Shown: piece by piece, positions 31,172 through 42,637 of the stretch
Layout: every line of letters begins with the position of its first letter
Numbering within the stretch: position 1 is the first letter of the stretch
Assembly: GCF_947172395.1 (NCBI RefSeq)
Contig: NC_069102.1
Location: forward strand, 6,788,442-6,852,441
DNA: 64,000 bases
Direction of reading: 5' to 3'
DNA from: Bicyclus anynana
Lineage: Eukaryota; Arthropoda; Insecta; Lepidoptera; Nymphalidae
Translations under genes and position numbers: made by a program
Notes under the pieces: model-generated
What the model was told of the DNA's origin: nothing
The model's database searches: none
Seen by the model: the letters and a program-made list of their open reading frames with translations, nothing else

Positions 31172-34100
31172 ATGAGATTTTTATTATTGTTTATAGTTTT
31201 CGTAATTGCCGACGAAGTTTATTATGATAACCGGTATAATTATTTCGATATTGATCATTTTGTGCACAATACGCGTCTTTTGAGAAAATATATAGATTGT
31301 TTTTTGAGCAAGGGACCTTGTACTCCTATTGGAAAAGCATTTAAGGGTGAGTTAAAAACTAATAATAAATTAGCAGATACATATACCAGTAGATATATCC
31401 GGAGGCACGGCAGTGCCCCGCCAAGTCTAACAAAAAACTTACTAGTACCATACTTTTCTCAACCTTTTACGGTAGAAGAAAATTGATATATTTTTACAAG
31501 TTTTGTTTTTATGACATACAATATATACATACCTATATCAGTATTTTGTGGAAAATTATATCTTACTAAGGATTTAAGGCAAGGATAGCTATTTTTGTCC
31601 AGTCAATGTTAAAACATAATCGACTGACTCAAAAATAAAAAAAAAATAAAAGTTATTGCGTTATTGTAAGAAATTAATTTATTTTAATACTCTGACCTAT
31701 TTTCTTTCATGAAAAGCTACAATAAAAAAATATTTCCATTTCATTTTAATACAAATATATTTCGATAGATAACTCATTAGACTACCTCTGTAAGTAATGT
31801 AGCACATGCTAGGGAGTATATAATAAGACAATTATATAACACGTATCTACATACGTATCTAGACCTTAGCGTATCTAGACCTTAGCGGAACAGATGTTAC
31901 GTGAAAAGCACCCATCTAGACCTTAGCGGAACAGATGTTACGTGAAAAGCATTTTTATAATGTGTGCCAGTTAATCTCATTTTGTGCAAAACATGCAATT
32001 GTAAAAATGTTGCATTTAAGACAGTTTGTGCTACCCACTTGGTCATCATAACACGAAAACTCGAAATTATGTAATACTAGCGGACGCTCGCGACTTCGTC
32101 CGCGTGGAGTTCAGTTTTTCACAAATCCCACGGATCCCAAGATATCCAGAGTAAAATCTTGAAATCGCCGCAGCGTGAAGGAGAAACAAATAAACACACA
32201 CACAAACTTTCGCCTTTATAATATTAGTGTGAAGTGTGATAATAATCATAAAGCTGTAAGGTATTATTTTAAATTTTTCACTAATAAAAGAAGTGCACTG
32301 AAAATGTAATATAATAATTAATAGTGTAATCGAGGAATTCACTCTCAAGACCAAGTGATGCAAATACGCACGGTAATACGCGCGGTAATGCGCACGATAA
32401 TACGCACGGAGATTAGTACGTGCGTATTGGATAAAGGGCCCTACTCACACATCTGCCGCAGGGGCAATCTAGGGTGCACGGCGGTTGTGGCGATATCGGG
32501 AGTATCTCTACACACTTGCCTGCCGTGCAGTGTTCCAGAATAAGCCGAGCTGAGCACACGTATTGAGAATGGCACCCACATTATCGACCACTCAAAAGAT
32601 TGGAGTAGCCTTGGCGCTTTTTGTGGTGCTACCTCCAAAAAAAAGGAAAAGGAGATACTGGGTGAAGAAATGGCTACAGAAAAGAAGTGAGTTATGCCAC
32701 ATGAATATTATAAAAGTACACATTTTGATTCTACGCTGTTTGTACGTGCACTCCGTGTGACAGCTGCTGACAAACTGACTGAGAAATTGCCCCAATCGCG
32801 CTACACACGCACCGACGGCAGGGACGACTTAGGGATCAAGGATAGTCTCGCGCCCCTGCCGCCCTGCCGCAGGGCCATCCTCCCAAATTGCGCCGGCATG
32901 CCTACACACATCACAATTAAGGATGCAATTAAGGGTCATCCCCACTCCTACACCCTAGATTGCCCATGCGGCAGATGTGTGAGTAGGGCCTTTAAGACGG
33001 GCAGTAAGATTTTCTACTGTTCGGATTGGGACGTAGAAATTAGACATTTCAATGACTAGTAGGCACGACTGTCTATAGATAGGTAATTGGAAACAAACGT
33101 CAGGGATGTTGAGTAGTTAAAAAATATAGAAACAATTATTATATAACAATATTTCAATTATTTCTCATGATATATTATTATCATGTCACTATCTAGGTAG
33201 TTTATATTCGCAAAGTGTTCATAAATATAAAATTTAAATCACTGTAAGTAATATATTACATATATAAAAAATGCGATGTAATAAATTACATACAGTAGTT
33301 TCTAATAATAATACTAATTAGCTCAAAAATTACTCAGCAACTGTCTTAATAAAACTGAGGACTTTAATTTATTATTATGGATTATAGTGCACAGATTAAT
33401 AAATATATTTGTAAAGAAACAGATTTTTTTATTTAAATTCGTTCGGATTCCAGTTAAGATTTTATGAACCACCATTTTGAAATTTCATTAGCGTTTAATG
33501 TAAATTGTAAACGTCTTTATGTTAATGGCAAGGACAAATATTGTGTCACATAGACACGCAAATGCGGTCCTGTTGTAATTTTACGGTTTACTTTATGATG
33601 TGTTCGAATAAACATTTTTTTCGAAACCTTAGTTATATTTTAGTCTATTAGCTATTAGTTGTTCAGCTATTTATGATTACGATCCGAGTACTATTCGGGT
33701 TATATCTTACGCTAGCCACAGCATCCAATAAGTCCACGTACTTTTCAGTACCTACCTCCAACTTTTCAGTTGTGTGCATTTAAAGAAATTAAATATCACG
33801 TGTCTCAAACGGTGAAGGAAAACTTCGCGAGGAAACCTGCATATCAAAGAATTTTCTTAATTCTCTGCGTGCGTGAAGTCTGTCAATCCGCATTGGGCCC
33901 GCGTGGTGGGCTATTGGCCTAACCCCTCTGATTCTGAGAGGAGATTCGAGCTCAGCAGTGAGCCTAATATGGGTTGATAGTGATGATGACCTGCAGCACG
34001 ACTCGCTGTGCTATGTCAGTAACTTTGGTTCGTCTGCGGATCTCCTCATTTCTGATTCGATCACGCAGAGAAACTCCAAGCATAGCTCGCTCCATCGCCC

Positions 34101-35600
34101 GCTGAGTGACTATGAGCCTTTTTATGAGGTGAGGATTATCCACAGTTAGATACCAGGTCTGTGGTCTGTACTGATCCGTCAAAATGACGATGATGATATA
34201 TCTCGAAATAATAAAAACTATTTTTTAAATAAATAATTCCTATTCATCTGACATAATCATCATTATCATCCTATTTAAACGGTCCGCCACCACTATAGGG
34301 TCAGGTTACGCTCCTTATAGAAGAAAGAATATGGATCTTAGACCCAACACGCTATTCTAAAGGGAGATGGCGAGCTTAAAGTGTTAATGGTAAGTTTATT
34401 AACGATCACTACCAGATGTTAACGATGATGACCAGGATAGACGGCTTAACGTGCTCTCCGAGACACAGGGCTGGGAGAAAAGAAAACTCAGTACCTATCT
34501 CATGTAGCCCCGACCCAGGATTCGAACCCAGAACTCAGAACTCGTGATCCGATACCACATAGGCACTAAGCCAACGTGGCAGTTGACATAATATTAGGCA
34601 ATGATGTTAGTACTGTTTTTATCAATTATCTTTATTAAATTAAAAAAATATCAATTAAGATCCATACAATTTGAGCATATATATTTTTTTTTAATTAATA
34701 CTCGTAAGAAGAAACTACTACTTTGAAAGAATGGTACCTTCTATTATATTATATTACTTATCTTTGCCAAGACGGCCAAGTCCTATGAGTGGGTGAAATG
34801 TAAGTAAACACGAAATTGTGCATGTGTGCGCCCAGTGCCCAGTAGCAGCGTTCAGTTTTTGCGATGATTTTTTATGGCACGTAACACGTCTTTATTATTA
34901 TAAAATGTCATAGATATTAGGTATTTAATTGATAATTATCTTTTATCTCGGATTATGAATCTTTGCAAAATCATTGTAGCGTTAGGTTTCGTTGTATTTT
35001 GTGAGACTTAAATCATAATTACACTCTTCGGTTTCTCACATTTGAATAATAGGTACATTGACGTAATAAATTATAATATTGTTTATGTTTTATGCTTGTT
35101 ATTCTTGACCTATGAATGGATTTTAAACTTTGATCGTGATTGTAAAATGTATAGAGTTATTGAAGGCCGTACGGCTTTCTGAATAAGTATCAATAAATTA
35201 TATTAACATAATATTGAATCTATTGACAAAATAATGTAGAACAAAAGTACCTACATGTACTTACTCATTTAAGGCAGTTGCTTAATTGATAATTAATTCT
35301 GAGTTGGCAATTTGGTGTCTATTCTAGAATTTCTCTGCGAGATCGAATCATAAAAGAATAAACAAAATCACTTACATAAAGCAGTTAGTCAGGAAGCTGA
35401 AGTGGCTATGGGCAGGCTACATACGTCGAAGAGCCGATGGACGTTGGGGTCCCAAGGAGCTGGAATGGTGACCCTGCAGTCCGCACCGCAATATTGGTCG
35501 ATCCCCCACTAGCTGCATCATCGAGACTGTGGTATTAGGAAGTCTGTGCCAGATGCCTATGTCCAGCTATGGTAGTGGCCGTCCATCCATCGGCTGTTGT

Positions 35601-35648
<48 letters not shown>

Positions 35649-36648
35649 GTGATCATTACAGAATCAAATATAATAACCTTAAGCCCGCCAATTCACACTG
35701 AAGTTAACGTAATGGGGATGATGACTAGGATTTTTATGATACATTCGGGTAAATAAGGTCAATGTTAACTAATTTATACATAAAAAGCAAAGATTGTCTG
35801 TATATTTGCAAAATAAATAAGATTATAAAATTTCAAAATCTATTGAATTTTTTTTATTGTAATTAGGTGAAAATTCATTCAGTTTTAGCTTGACATTTTT
35901 CAATAAATGAACTATAAACATAAACGCACAAATAACAAAGATATTAGTAATTTTGTTTGAACGCCCATACAAACCTAACGATCAGCGAGCCAACGACGTC
36001 ACTAAATCATGCTATTTTGTATGGAGCGTTTTTCAGGGATCCGCGGCAGCGCCGCAAATCTGACCTTTTAAATCCCTGTAGCTCCGAAAGTAATGATCGC
36101 AGATACCCTGTTACTTTTACAAAATTGCTTTGCTATTAGTATACTCTTAATTTATGTACAATTTAAAAAACTGTCATCATCCATATTTCGTTTTACGCAA
36201 TATTTTATTTTTTATTTAGAAAATAATAAAAAATAAAAGATGTCTCTACGTTGAGCTGCAATTGTACTCCGGTTTAATAAGCATATTCCTTAGTTTCACA
36301 CCACTTGTCCAGTTGAGTCGATATGACAAATTGAAATGCGTTAACTTAATACACGGCTTGGGTGTTAGGTTTATTTTCGTTACGGAATTTCTTCATTCGG
36401 TCGCCGCGCTGAAATCTCGCGGTAAAACCTATGCATAGCTTAAGATACTGTTATTTTTTTCAGTAATAATACCTGAAGTAATCCGGACGGCGTGCGTCAA
36501 ATGCTCTCCTTCACAAAAACGTTTGGCGCGCAGAACGTTCGAGGCTTTTAGAAAACACGTACCAGATGGCTACGCTGAACTCCGACAGAGATTGGACCCA
36601 CAAAATAAGTATTATGCAAGATTTGAACTTGCTGTGTCAAGAGCTTGA
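31172..36648 (+). CDS. Chemosensory protein CSP-e
   Basis: Exons 31172-31346 and 36464-36648 encode 119 residues. The signal peptide is short (MRFLLLFIVFVIA, 13 residues). Mature start DEVYYDNRYNYFDI; cysteines at 43, 50, 69 and 72; Tyr95 at the pocket-Trp position; C-terminal RLDPQNKYYARF. Donor G|GTGAGT and acceptor TTTTTTTCAG give a Val at the phase-1 junction (FK|VIIPEV). The 5.1-kb intron is the longest of the array. Exon 1 is strikingly AT-rich and exon 2 GC-rich, so pairing rests on phase, order and family fit. An acceptor (TTATTTCAG, 31079) 92 bases upstream may start a UTR segment. A perfect donor, TTAG|GTAAGT, 22 bases after the stop hints at a 3' UTR intron. Confidence 0.9.
31487..31845. 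other. AT-rich intron stretch
   Basis: No repeat or gene recognised. Confidence 0.4.
31846..31955. repeat. Short tandem duplication
   Basis: ATCTAGACCTTAGCG occurs three times, two of them extended as GGAACAGATGTTACGTGAAA. The extended unit is about 54 bases. Confidence 0.75.
32075..32235 (-). repeat. Element T copy
   Basis: ACTAGCGGACGCTCGCGACT to TTTCGCCTTTATAATATTAG. Confidence 0.75.
32363..32410. repeat. 12-bp tandem repeat, four units
   Basis: Units of AATACGCACGGT with one or two changes each, followed by an inverse partial unit (TACGTGCGTATT). It directly precedes the Harbinger-like element. Confidence 0.8.
32433..32993 (+). mobile_element. PIF/Harbinger-like element, internally deleted
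   Basis: Inverted ends of about 45 bases: AAAGGGCCCTACTCACACAT on the left, its near-complement ending GTGAGTAGGGCCTTT on the right. An ATG at 32569 opens a frame MAPTLSTTQKIGVALALF, then PPKKRKRRYWVKKWLQKRSE, ending after a few dozen further residues at about 32760. Basic KRRYWV-type starts are what I expect at the N-terminus of PIF/Harbinger transposases. The catalytic part is missing. Target duplications are not clear. Confidence 0.65.
32994..33754. other. AT-rich intron stretch
   Basis: No gene or clear repeat. Confidence 0.4.
33755..33985 (+). repeat. SINE-A, head missing
   Basis: ACCTCCAACTTTTCAGTTGT to GAGCCTAATATGGGTTGATA with a GTGATGATGA tail. Confidence 0.82.
33986..34195 (-). 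repeat. RTE-1 fragment
   Basis: The minus strand reads MERAMLGVSLRDRIRNEEIR then RRTKVTDIAQR, the conserved RTE-1 segment. Its other end is lost. Confidence 0.78.
34270..34585 (-). repeat. SINE-D copy
   Basis: The B-box (GGATTCGAACCCAGAACTC, minus strand) lies at 34519-34540 and the body contains GGACGGCTTAACGTGCTC-like words. Copy 45130-45535 matches along its length. Confidence 0.7.
34586..35329. other. AT-rich intron stretch
   Basis: No gene or clear repeat. Confidence 0.4.
35330..35650 (+). repeat. RTE-1 LINE 3' end with (GAT)n tail
   Basis: TTTCTCTGCGAGATCGAATC, GAAGCTGAAGTGGCTATGG, GAAGAGCCGATGGACGTTGG, ending in a pure GATGAT run at 35599-35648. Confidence 0.85.
35740..36180 (+). 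repeat. Repeat E, longest copy
   Basis: ACATTCGGGTAAATAAGGTC to GTACAATTTAAAAAACTGTC. It covers both the 5' half shared with 59920-60120 and the 3' half shared with 8775-9030. Confidence 0.75.
36181..36463. other. Intron end before CSP-e exon 2
   Basis: No repeat recognised; ends in the T-rich tract and acceptor of exon 2. Confidence 0.4.
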
Positions 36649-36744
36649 TATGCATTTCATTGGGGCTTAGGTAAGTAGGCTGAATACAGTTTTAATTTTA
36701 TTGATCTTATAAATTATGTTGTTTACGCAAGGATATATATCCCG

Positions 36745-37200
36745 TACTAGCAGACGCCCGCGACTTCGTTCGCGTGGATTTCAGCTTTTCACAATTCCCG
36801 CGGAAACCAAGGATGTGATGAATTCCTACCTACTTATAATAAATCTGTAGAGAGGTCAATTCTGTGCATGAAATATATTTCCATAATAACTATCAGAGGG
36901 TGATTAGTGGTCGATATTGATGCCAAAAATGCAATCAGTAAAATTTTTGTCTGTCTGTCTGTCTGTCTGTATGTTCGTTATAGAAACAAAAACTACTCGA
37001 CGGAACTTGGTAAAATTATTCTTCGTACTCCTGAGCAGGTTATAAAACACTTTTCATCACGCTACGATCAATAGGAGCAGAGCAGTGAAGGGAATTGTTG
37101 GGAAAACGGGAGAAGTTACTCCATTTTTACAGCGATACTACTGTAAGGGCTGGATTAAAGAGGTTTACGGGCGGACGAAGTCGCGGGCGTCCACTAGTTA
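36745..37200 (+). repeat. Element T end plus element G
   Basis: 36748-36830 is an inverted T end (GCAGACGCCCGCGACTTCGT). 36832-37140 matches element G at 15060-15380, with a shorter GTCT run. It ends GGGCGGACGAAGTCGCGGGC at 37165-37190. Confidence 0.75.
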
Positions 37201-38178
37201 TACATATAAACCTTCCCCTTTAATCACTACATCTTTAAAAAAGCCGCATCAAAATCCGTTCAGTAGTTTTAAAGATTTAAGTATACATGGGGATAGAGAA
37301 AGCGACTTTGTTTTATTTTATGTAGTGATTAGGGATTTATTTCATTATCTTTAACTTCTGGTTGTGATCGTTATAGAGTCACCCTAATCTTAAGGTTAAG
37401 CCTCAGAATATAGGAAACTTCAAGAGGTATATCAGGCATAGGAATGAAACTATTGAAATTACTCTTTTCTGGTGTCATTTCACGAACAAGTGATTAGTCA
37501 CTCTGTATGTCGTGTTGTGTGACATGCAATTTTTGGACACTGCGTTTGGCGTGCTTTATAATGACGGCTGAACGTAGTTTCTGGTGTTTTCTGTATTCTG
37601 ATTGTTAAGCGCGTCACTGGTACGCATCAGAACAACGTGGTGTATATCTGGTGTCAAAATATTTGGAGTTCCCAATAAGTATCTTGTCCAACCCCTGCAC
37701 TGCTGAGTTTCTATTTAACAAATGTCTTCCAGTGCCTACTGACAATCATGGATACTGATAATCATGGATATCATACAGTAGATAGATGACATTTTAATAG
37801 GTTGATAATAAAGACAAATATGAGAAAAATATGAAAATATGTCACAAAATCCAAATACTAAGAATTCAAATTCATATTAAAGTCACTATAACTAACTGCA
37901 AGTACTCAAATAATATCACGGAGCTAATAGGATTAACCGCACTTACTTGCATGTTCCTTGATACTTTAATAAGGAAAACGGAAAACCTTTATGTAGGTAA
38001 ATATAGAAACTAGGTAACCTATAGGTAAAAGACCTTACCATATTTCTAATCAAGTCATAAGTTTATTTGATGGGATCTGTAGTGCGTTATTTAAATAACA
38101 GCAACGTGAGTTAAATTAAGATTAACGTTAAGTTATTTATGTTATTGTAATATACCTACGAGTACATGTTAATGTTAA
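37201..38178. other. Intergenic stretch, CSP-e to CSP-f, part 1
   Basis: No supported gene. GATACTGATAATCATGGATA-type words are duplicated near 37747-37770. Confidence 0.4.
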
Positions 38179-38487
38179 AGAGCCGTGATAGCCCAGTGGA
38201 TATGACCTCTGCCTCCGATTCCGGAGGGTGTGGGTTCGATTTCGGTCCGGGGCATGCACCTCCAACTTTTCAGTTGTGTGCATTTTAAGAAATTAAATAT
38301 CACGTGTCTCAATCGGTGAAGGAAAACATCGTGAGGAAACCTGCACACCAGAGAATTATCTTAATTCTCTGCGTGTGTGAAGTCTACCAATCCGCATTGG
38401 GCCAGCGTGGTGGACTATTGGCCTAACCCCTCTCATTCTGAGAGGAGACTCGAGCTCAGCAGTGAGCCGAATATGGGTTGATGACGA
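38179..38487 (+). repeat. SINE-A, full length
   Basis: AGAGCCGTGATAGCCCAGTG, B-box GTGTGGGTTCGATTTCGG, tail GCCGAATATGGGTTGATGAC. The best preserved plus-strand copy. Confidence 0.9.
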
Positions 38488-38574
38488 CGACATGTTAATA
38501 AAATGCTATTATTGGAATAGTAAAATATACTCAGTAAATTCATACTTTGTATGTGCACCATACTTTTTAGGCGA

Positions 38575-39160
38575 TGCTGGCGGCTCTAGACCGTTGTGTT
38601 TGTCTGTGCAAGAAGCCTATATCCAGCAGTGGATGTCCATCATCATCAACAGCCTGTATTCGTCCACTGCTGGTCATAAATCTTTCTGAGAGCGCGCCAC
38701 CATACACGATCCTCCGTAGTGAGAGGTGGCTGGATGACAGCCACTTCCCACTACCTTCTTGATATCGTCGGACCATCTAGCTGTCTGGTAACTGGTCTTC
38801 AAATAATCAATACCCCAAAGCCTGAAAAAAAAGTCTTTAATGAGTTTCTTTCTTTCTTTCTTTCTTGCCTGTGATGACGTATGGAGCGGAAACGAGGTCA
38901 TTGACGATTTATCTTATCCACATATTTAAAGTCGCTCAGTGAGCTATGGAGAGGGCTATGCCAGGAGTCTCTCAGGAGGACAAAATCCGGAACGAAGAAA
39001 TCCGTAGGTGAACTAAAAATAATCGATGTAGACCAAAGGATTAGTAAACTGAAGTGGCAGTGGGCGGGCCATATCTGTCGTAGAACAGATGACCGCTTTG
39101 GCAGACGTGTTCTGGAGTGGAGATCACGTACCAGTGGACGTCCATCGGCTGTTAAAGATG
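38575..39160. repeat. Cluster of RTE fragments, mixed orientation
   Basis: 38583-38640 plus (CCTATATCCAGCAGTGGATG); 38640-38790 minus RTE-2 (GAGCGCGCCACCATACACGA); a CTTT microsatellite at 38843-38866; 38930-39160 plus RTE-2 (CATATCTGTCGTAGAACAG). Confidence 0.75.
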
Positions 39161-39489
39161 AGACTAGTACCAGTCAACCTCCACAACTGTCAATCTCACC
39201 TGCTCGTGGTGCAGATGCCGACTGACTGAAAAGGCTCTAGTTAAGAGTGTGCAATATGTAATTTGATGGTTACAAATGTCTCTCAGATTCTGGAAAAGTT
39301 AGGAGCCTGATATTTGGGTAAATGATATTTCAAAGTGTTAGCTTTGTTATGACTATACAAAATACACAATTTGTAAAACTTTTCTCGATAGTTTATTTTT
39401 TTGAAAAATACATGTTTTGCTCACATTTTGCTTTCAATCTCAGGAAAAGCAAACTTATTTTCTTAAATTTTTGTTTTGTAGAGAAAATT

Positions 39490-40140
39490 AGGTATTCAAA
39501 ATTCAAAAAAATTCAAAATTCAAAATTCATTTATTTCAAGTAGGCTCAGTTTACAAGCACTTTTGACACGTCAGATGACTATTTGTAAAGATTCTACCAC
39601 CGGTTCGGAAGGCAGGTTCTGCTGAGAAGATACCGGCAAGAAACTCAACAGTTGCTCTTTTGAAAAAGTCATACAGTATTACAATTTACATTTGATAACA
39701 ATTAAATTACAATTTCTTATAGTTTTATTTCCTGTGTGAAGGTGGAAGCTGATCCAATGGCCTCCAAGCACCTTTGTCGTTAAGGAACTCATCAATAGTG
39801 TAGTAACCTTGACTAAGTAAATGTTTTTTAACACATTGCTTAAAGTTGTGCATTGGCAAGTCCATCACAGTCTTGGGGATCTTGTTATAGAAGAGTACAC
39901 CCAAACCCACAAAAGATTTTTTAACTCTTTGGAGACGATATGCAGAAATAACTAACTTATGCCCGTGTCTAGTAAGACGTGGGTTTAGATCTCCTTTTCG
40001 TTTGTACAAATTAATATTTTGTCTCACATAAACTATACTGTTATATATATACTGACAGGCTACTGTTAAAATGCCTATTTCTTTAAACTTTTGACGAAGG
40101 GACTCGCGTGATTTTAGTTGATATATTGCTCGAATTGCTA
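39490..40140 (-). mobile_element. CR1/Jockey-like LINE 3' end, reverse transcriptase C-terminus
   Basis: On the minus strand the frame reads LKSRESLRQKFKEIGILTVA then CQYIYNSIVYVRQNINLYKR, later HKLVISAYRLQRVKKSFVGL and GYYTIDEFLNDKGAW, ending at 39728. This is the usual C-terminal end of insect CR1/Jockey-type reverse transcriptases. The plus-strand AAATTCAAAATTCA words at 39500-39530 are the reversed 3' tail. Only the last 130 or so codons remain. Confidence 0.8.
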
Positions 40141-40206
40141 TATATCAACTAAAATCACGCGAGTCCCTTCGTCAAAAGTTTAAAGAAATAGGCATTTTAA
40201 CAGTAG
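40060..40206. repeat. Perfect 67-bp inverted duplication at the LINE's truncated end
   Basis: 40060-40126 and 40140-40206 are exact reverse complements by eye around a 13-base spacer (TGCTCGAATTGCT). The left arm is LINE coding sequence, the right arm its inverted copy. Confidence 0.92.
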
Positions 40207-41011
40207 TAGTATATATCTTGAACATGGCTATTTTGTTTTTCGTTATGTTGTTTAATTTACTTGCAATTAGGTGAAAATGGTTTTGGCGCTCACGTCATAA
40301 AATTTGCGTCGCGCGTCAATCGCTCCGTGCTTTTCACTCACGTGAAAGTCATAATTCGGCGTCTCGCTTGCGCTTCGAATTTTATCCATATCGTACCGAC
40401 GCGCTGCGCGCTCTTAAGACGAATCTTTAACTTAAGCTGACTTGTACTGTCAAAAATTAGAATAAATCTCGTATTCCCCCTATCCCCCCCAAAGGGTGGC
40501 CCTTAAAGTAGAAAAAAATGTGTATTGCAAAACTACTATTTTTTCGTCTATATTTAAAATAAATTACGACTAAGAATTAAAAGAATAATAAAATCTAAAT
40601 TTTAAATAAATAAAATAATTATACCAAATACACACCATCATCTAATTCGTCAATTACAATCATGAAATTATCATATCGTTAGATTTAGCGTCTTCTATGT
40701 TCGATGATTACAATATACAATCCTCTATGAACACTAAAGATCAAATAACCACGTCAACGCTACAGAGTAGTGCGTCATTAGAACTCTAGTTAACCGCAAA
40801 TAAAAACATAATTGCCAAATTTATAATTGAGGAATGGCTAGACAAGAACCATAAGCCTTTATGGTGCAAAGTTTTTATCATGATCTCAAAAACAACTCAA
40901 TTAGCATTCAACAACAGTGCGACACGATATTTTCCGGGTTAATTTTCCGCCTATTTGTTATAAATGCCTATTCGTTGAATTTCTTATGGCTTAGCACATA
41001 CCTTTATAGAT
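40207..41011. other. Intergenic stretch with a GC-rich repeat-like patch
   Basis: 40270-40470 is GC-rich (TTTGCGTCGCGCGTCAATCG, CCGACGCGCTGCGCGCTC) and unlike its surroundings. No open frame or second copy. The rest is AT-rich. Confidence 0.4.
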
Positions 41012-41152
41012 AGAGCCTCAATAGCTCAACGGTAAGAGCTGTCGGACTCATCACCGAGGGGTAGTGGTTATATCCCCGCCCCGTTGGTCTATTGTCGTAC
41101 CCACTCATAATACAGTCTTTCCCAACAAGTTAGAGGGGAAAGGGAATATTGG
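41012..41152 (+). repeat. SINE-C copy
   Basis: GAGCCTCAATAGCTCAACGG to GGGGAAAGGGAATATTGG, matching 22571-22700. Confidence 0.75.
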
Positions 41153-42576
41153 TTATATTTAAAGGATATGGCAAATATTCTTAAATATTTTAAATAAAAA
41201 AGAAACTTATGAGATGTCCCACTCCCCGTACATTGTTTGCCTTAAACAAAAAAAGTTAATGCATCACAATGAAACTCTTACTTCTGGGTTGATTGTTATG
41301 TCTTGTCTTGATTATTTACAAATTTCATTTTTAGTCATAGATAGCGGGGTTATTGCGTATTGAGTATCATAACATCTCACATAATAGGTATTATCTTTAT
41401 CTATTATAATCTTTTTTTAATTTTTATCTTCTGTAAGAATTAAAATTATTTTAAAACCCCGCTATTTCCGATATTTCTGTTGATATCTTTCAATATAGAT
41501 ATTGTATTCACCTGGGGCATTTTTGGGACATCTGCTTTGATGTCAATTGGAAAAAGTAAATTTTTAGTTCATTTAAAACTATGCAAATGGAACAAATGGA
41601 GGGTTACTCTTCTATGTGTCCTATTTTGCCAACATCCAAACCGAACTAAACACACTTAGTAATACTTTACCGGCAATTAATATCACAAAGAGTTTTATAA
41701 CTCTTAAAAATCATTGTATAGAATTAAGATAGGCTTTTAGGGATGCCATTTTGTGGCAAACTTTCACGCTGTAGACAGAAAAGAGATAAAGAACAGAAGT
41801 CATACAGACTATATTATAGTTACTTCATTACATCAACCTATGTCCTAAGAAGGTCTATTATAGAAATGCTATTTACCATTTTCCTCTAAAATCTAAAATA
41901 ACTACACGAACAAATCTGATCAAAATATCATCCGAAAAATAAATTTATCTTATTAATCCTAAACTAACAAGTATTTCATAACTAGATCAAGTAACAAATT
42001 AGACATGTTACAATATAACTTATTAAGAACGTGTTATATGTAGCAATTTCATGATCAATGTTACATGCCTGTACGATTTCATAAATTTTTGTTATTTTTA
42101 TTTAGATTCTGGTATGTTTTCTGTTTTATCAATCTACCAATATTTAAAAGTATCTTATTTGCAAATTGTAACTTGAATTTTTTAATAATGCCAACAATTT
42201 TTTTTTTGTTTTTGTAGCAATTATTATTTCTCTGCTAAAATACTTATACTTAATTTGAATTCTTAGACTATTTAATTTTTAATATTTATATTAGTTATGA
42301 TCTCACCATGTACAGTACAGCCTAAATCTGGTTGTAACACAATCTTCCTCATTAACCAACGCCAGGGGATTTTGAATTGCTCAATTTAGTTTCCTGGTAA
42401 TGTTCAGCAATGAATCGTATATGATATGTTTCGACAACAAAGACGGGCCTCAACTTATGCCAATGTTTGCCAAATAAAGGGTCTTATCTACATCAACAAA
42501 AGGCTTAGAATTCAATACGTCGACGTCCCTGTATTTGGTCTGTGAGGTGGCCAAGGTGGTGGTTTGATGGTCGTCA
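41153..42576. other. AT-rich intergenic stretch, few repeats
   Basis: The longest stretch with no recognised repeat. A GC-richer island starts near 42440. Confidence 0.45.
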
Positions 42577-42637
42577 ATATAAAAGCACTGTCGCTTTCTG
42601 CGGCCGCTAGTTCTTTGGGTCCTATAGAGAGTAAAAG
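42577..42637 (+). promoter_or_regulatory. Candidate promoter and 5' UTR exon of CSP-f
   Basis: CAATATAAAAGCACTG (TATA box 42577-42585) is followed by a donor, AAAAG|GTGGGT, at 42637. The CSP-f coding exon starts at an acceptor at 43348, ten bases before its ATG. The arrangement copies CSP-d and CSP-g, but the surrounding GC-rich island could instead be an old repeat. Confidence 0.35.

Noticed and set aside
32363..32410. CRISPR-like repeat
   Set aside because: Contiguous 12-base units with no spacers.
35599..35648. Functional GAT repeat or CRISPR-like array
   Set aside because: It is the simple tail of an RTE-1 LINE; no spacer structure, and the genome is eukaryotic.
37831..38013. CSP first-exon relic around TCMFLD
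   Set aside because: Only a Cys and a short FLD word match; there is no second Cys at the right distance and no donor.
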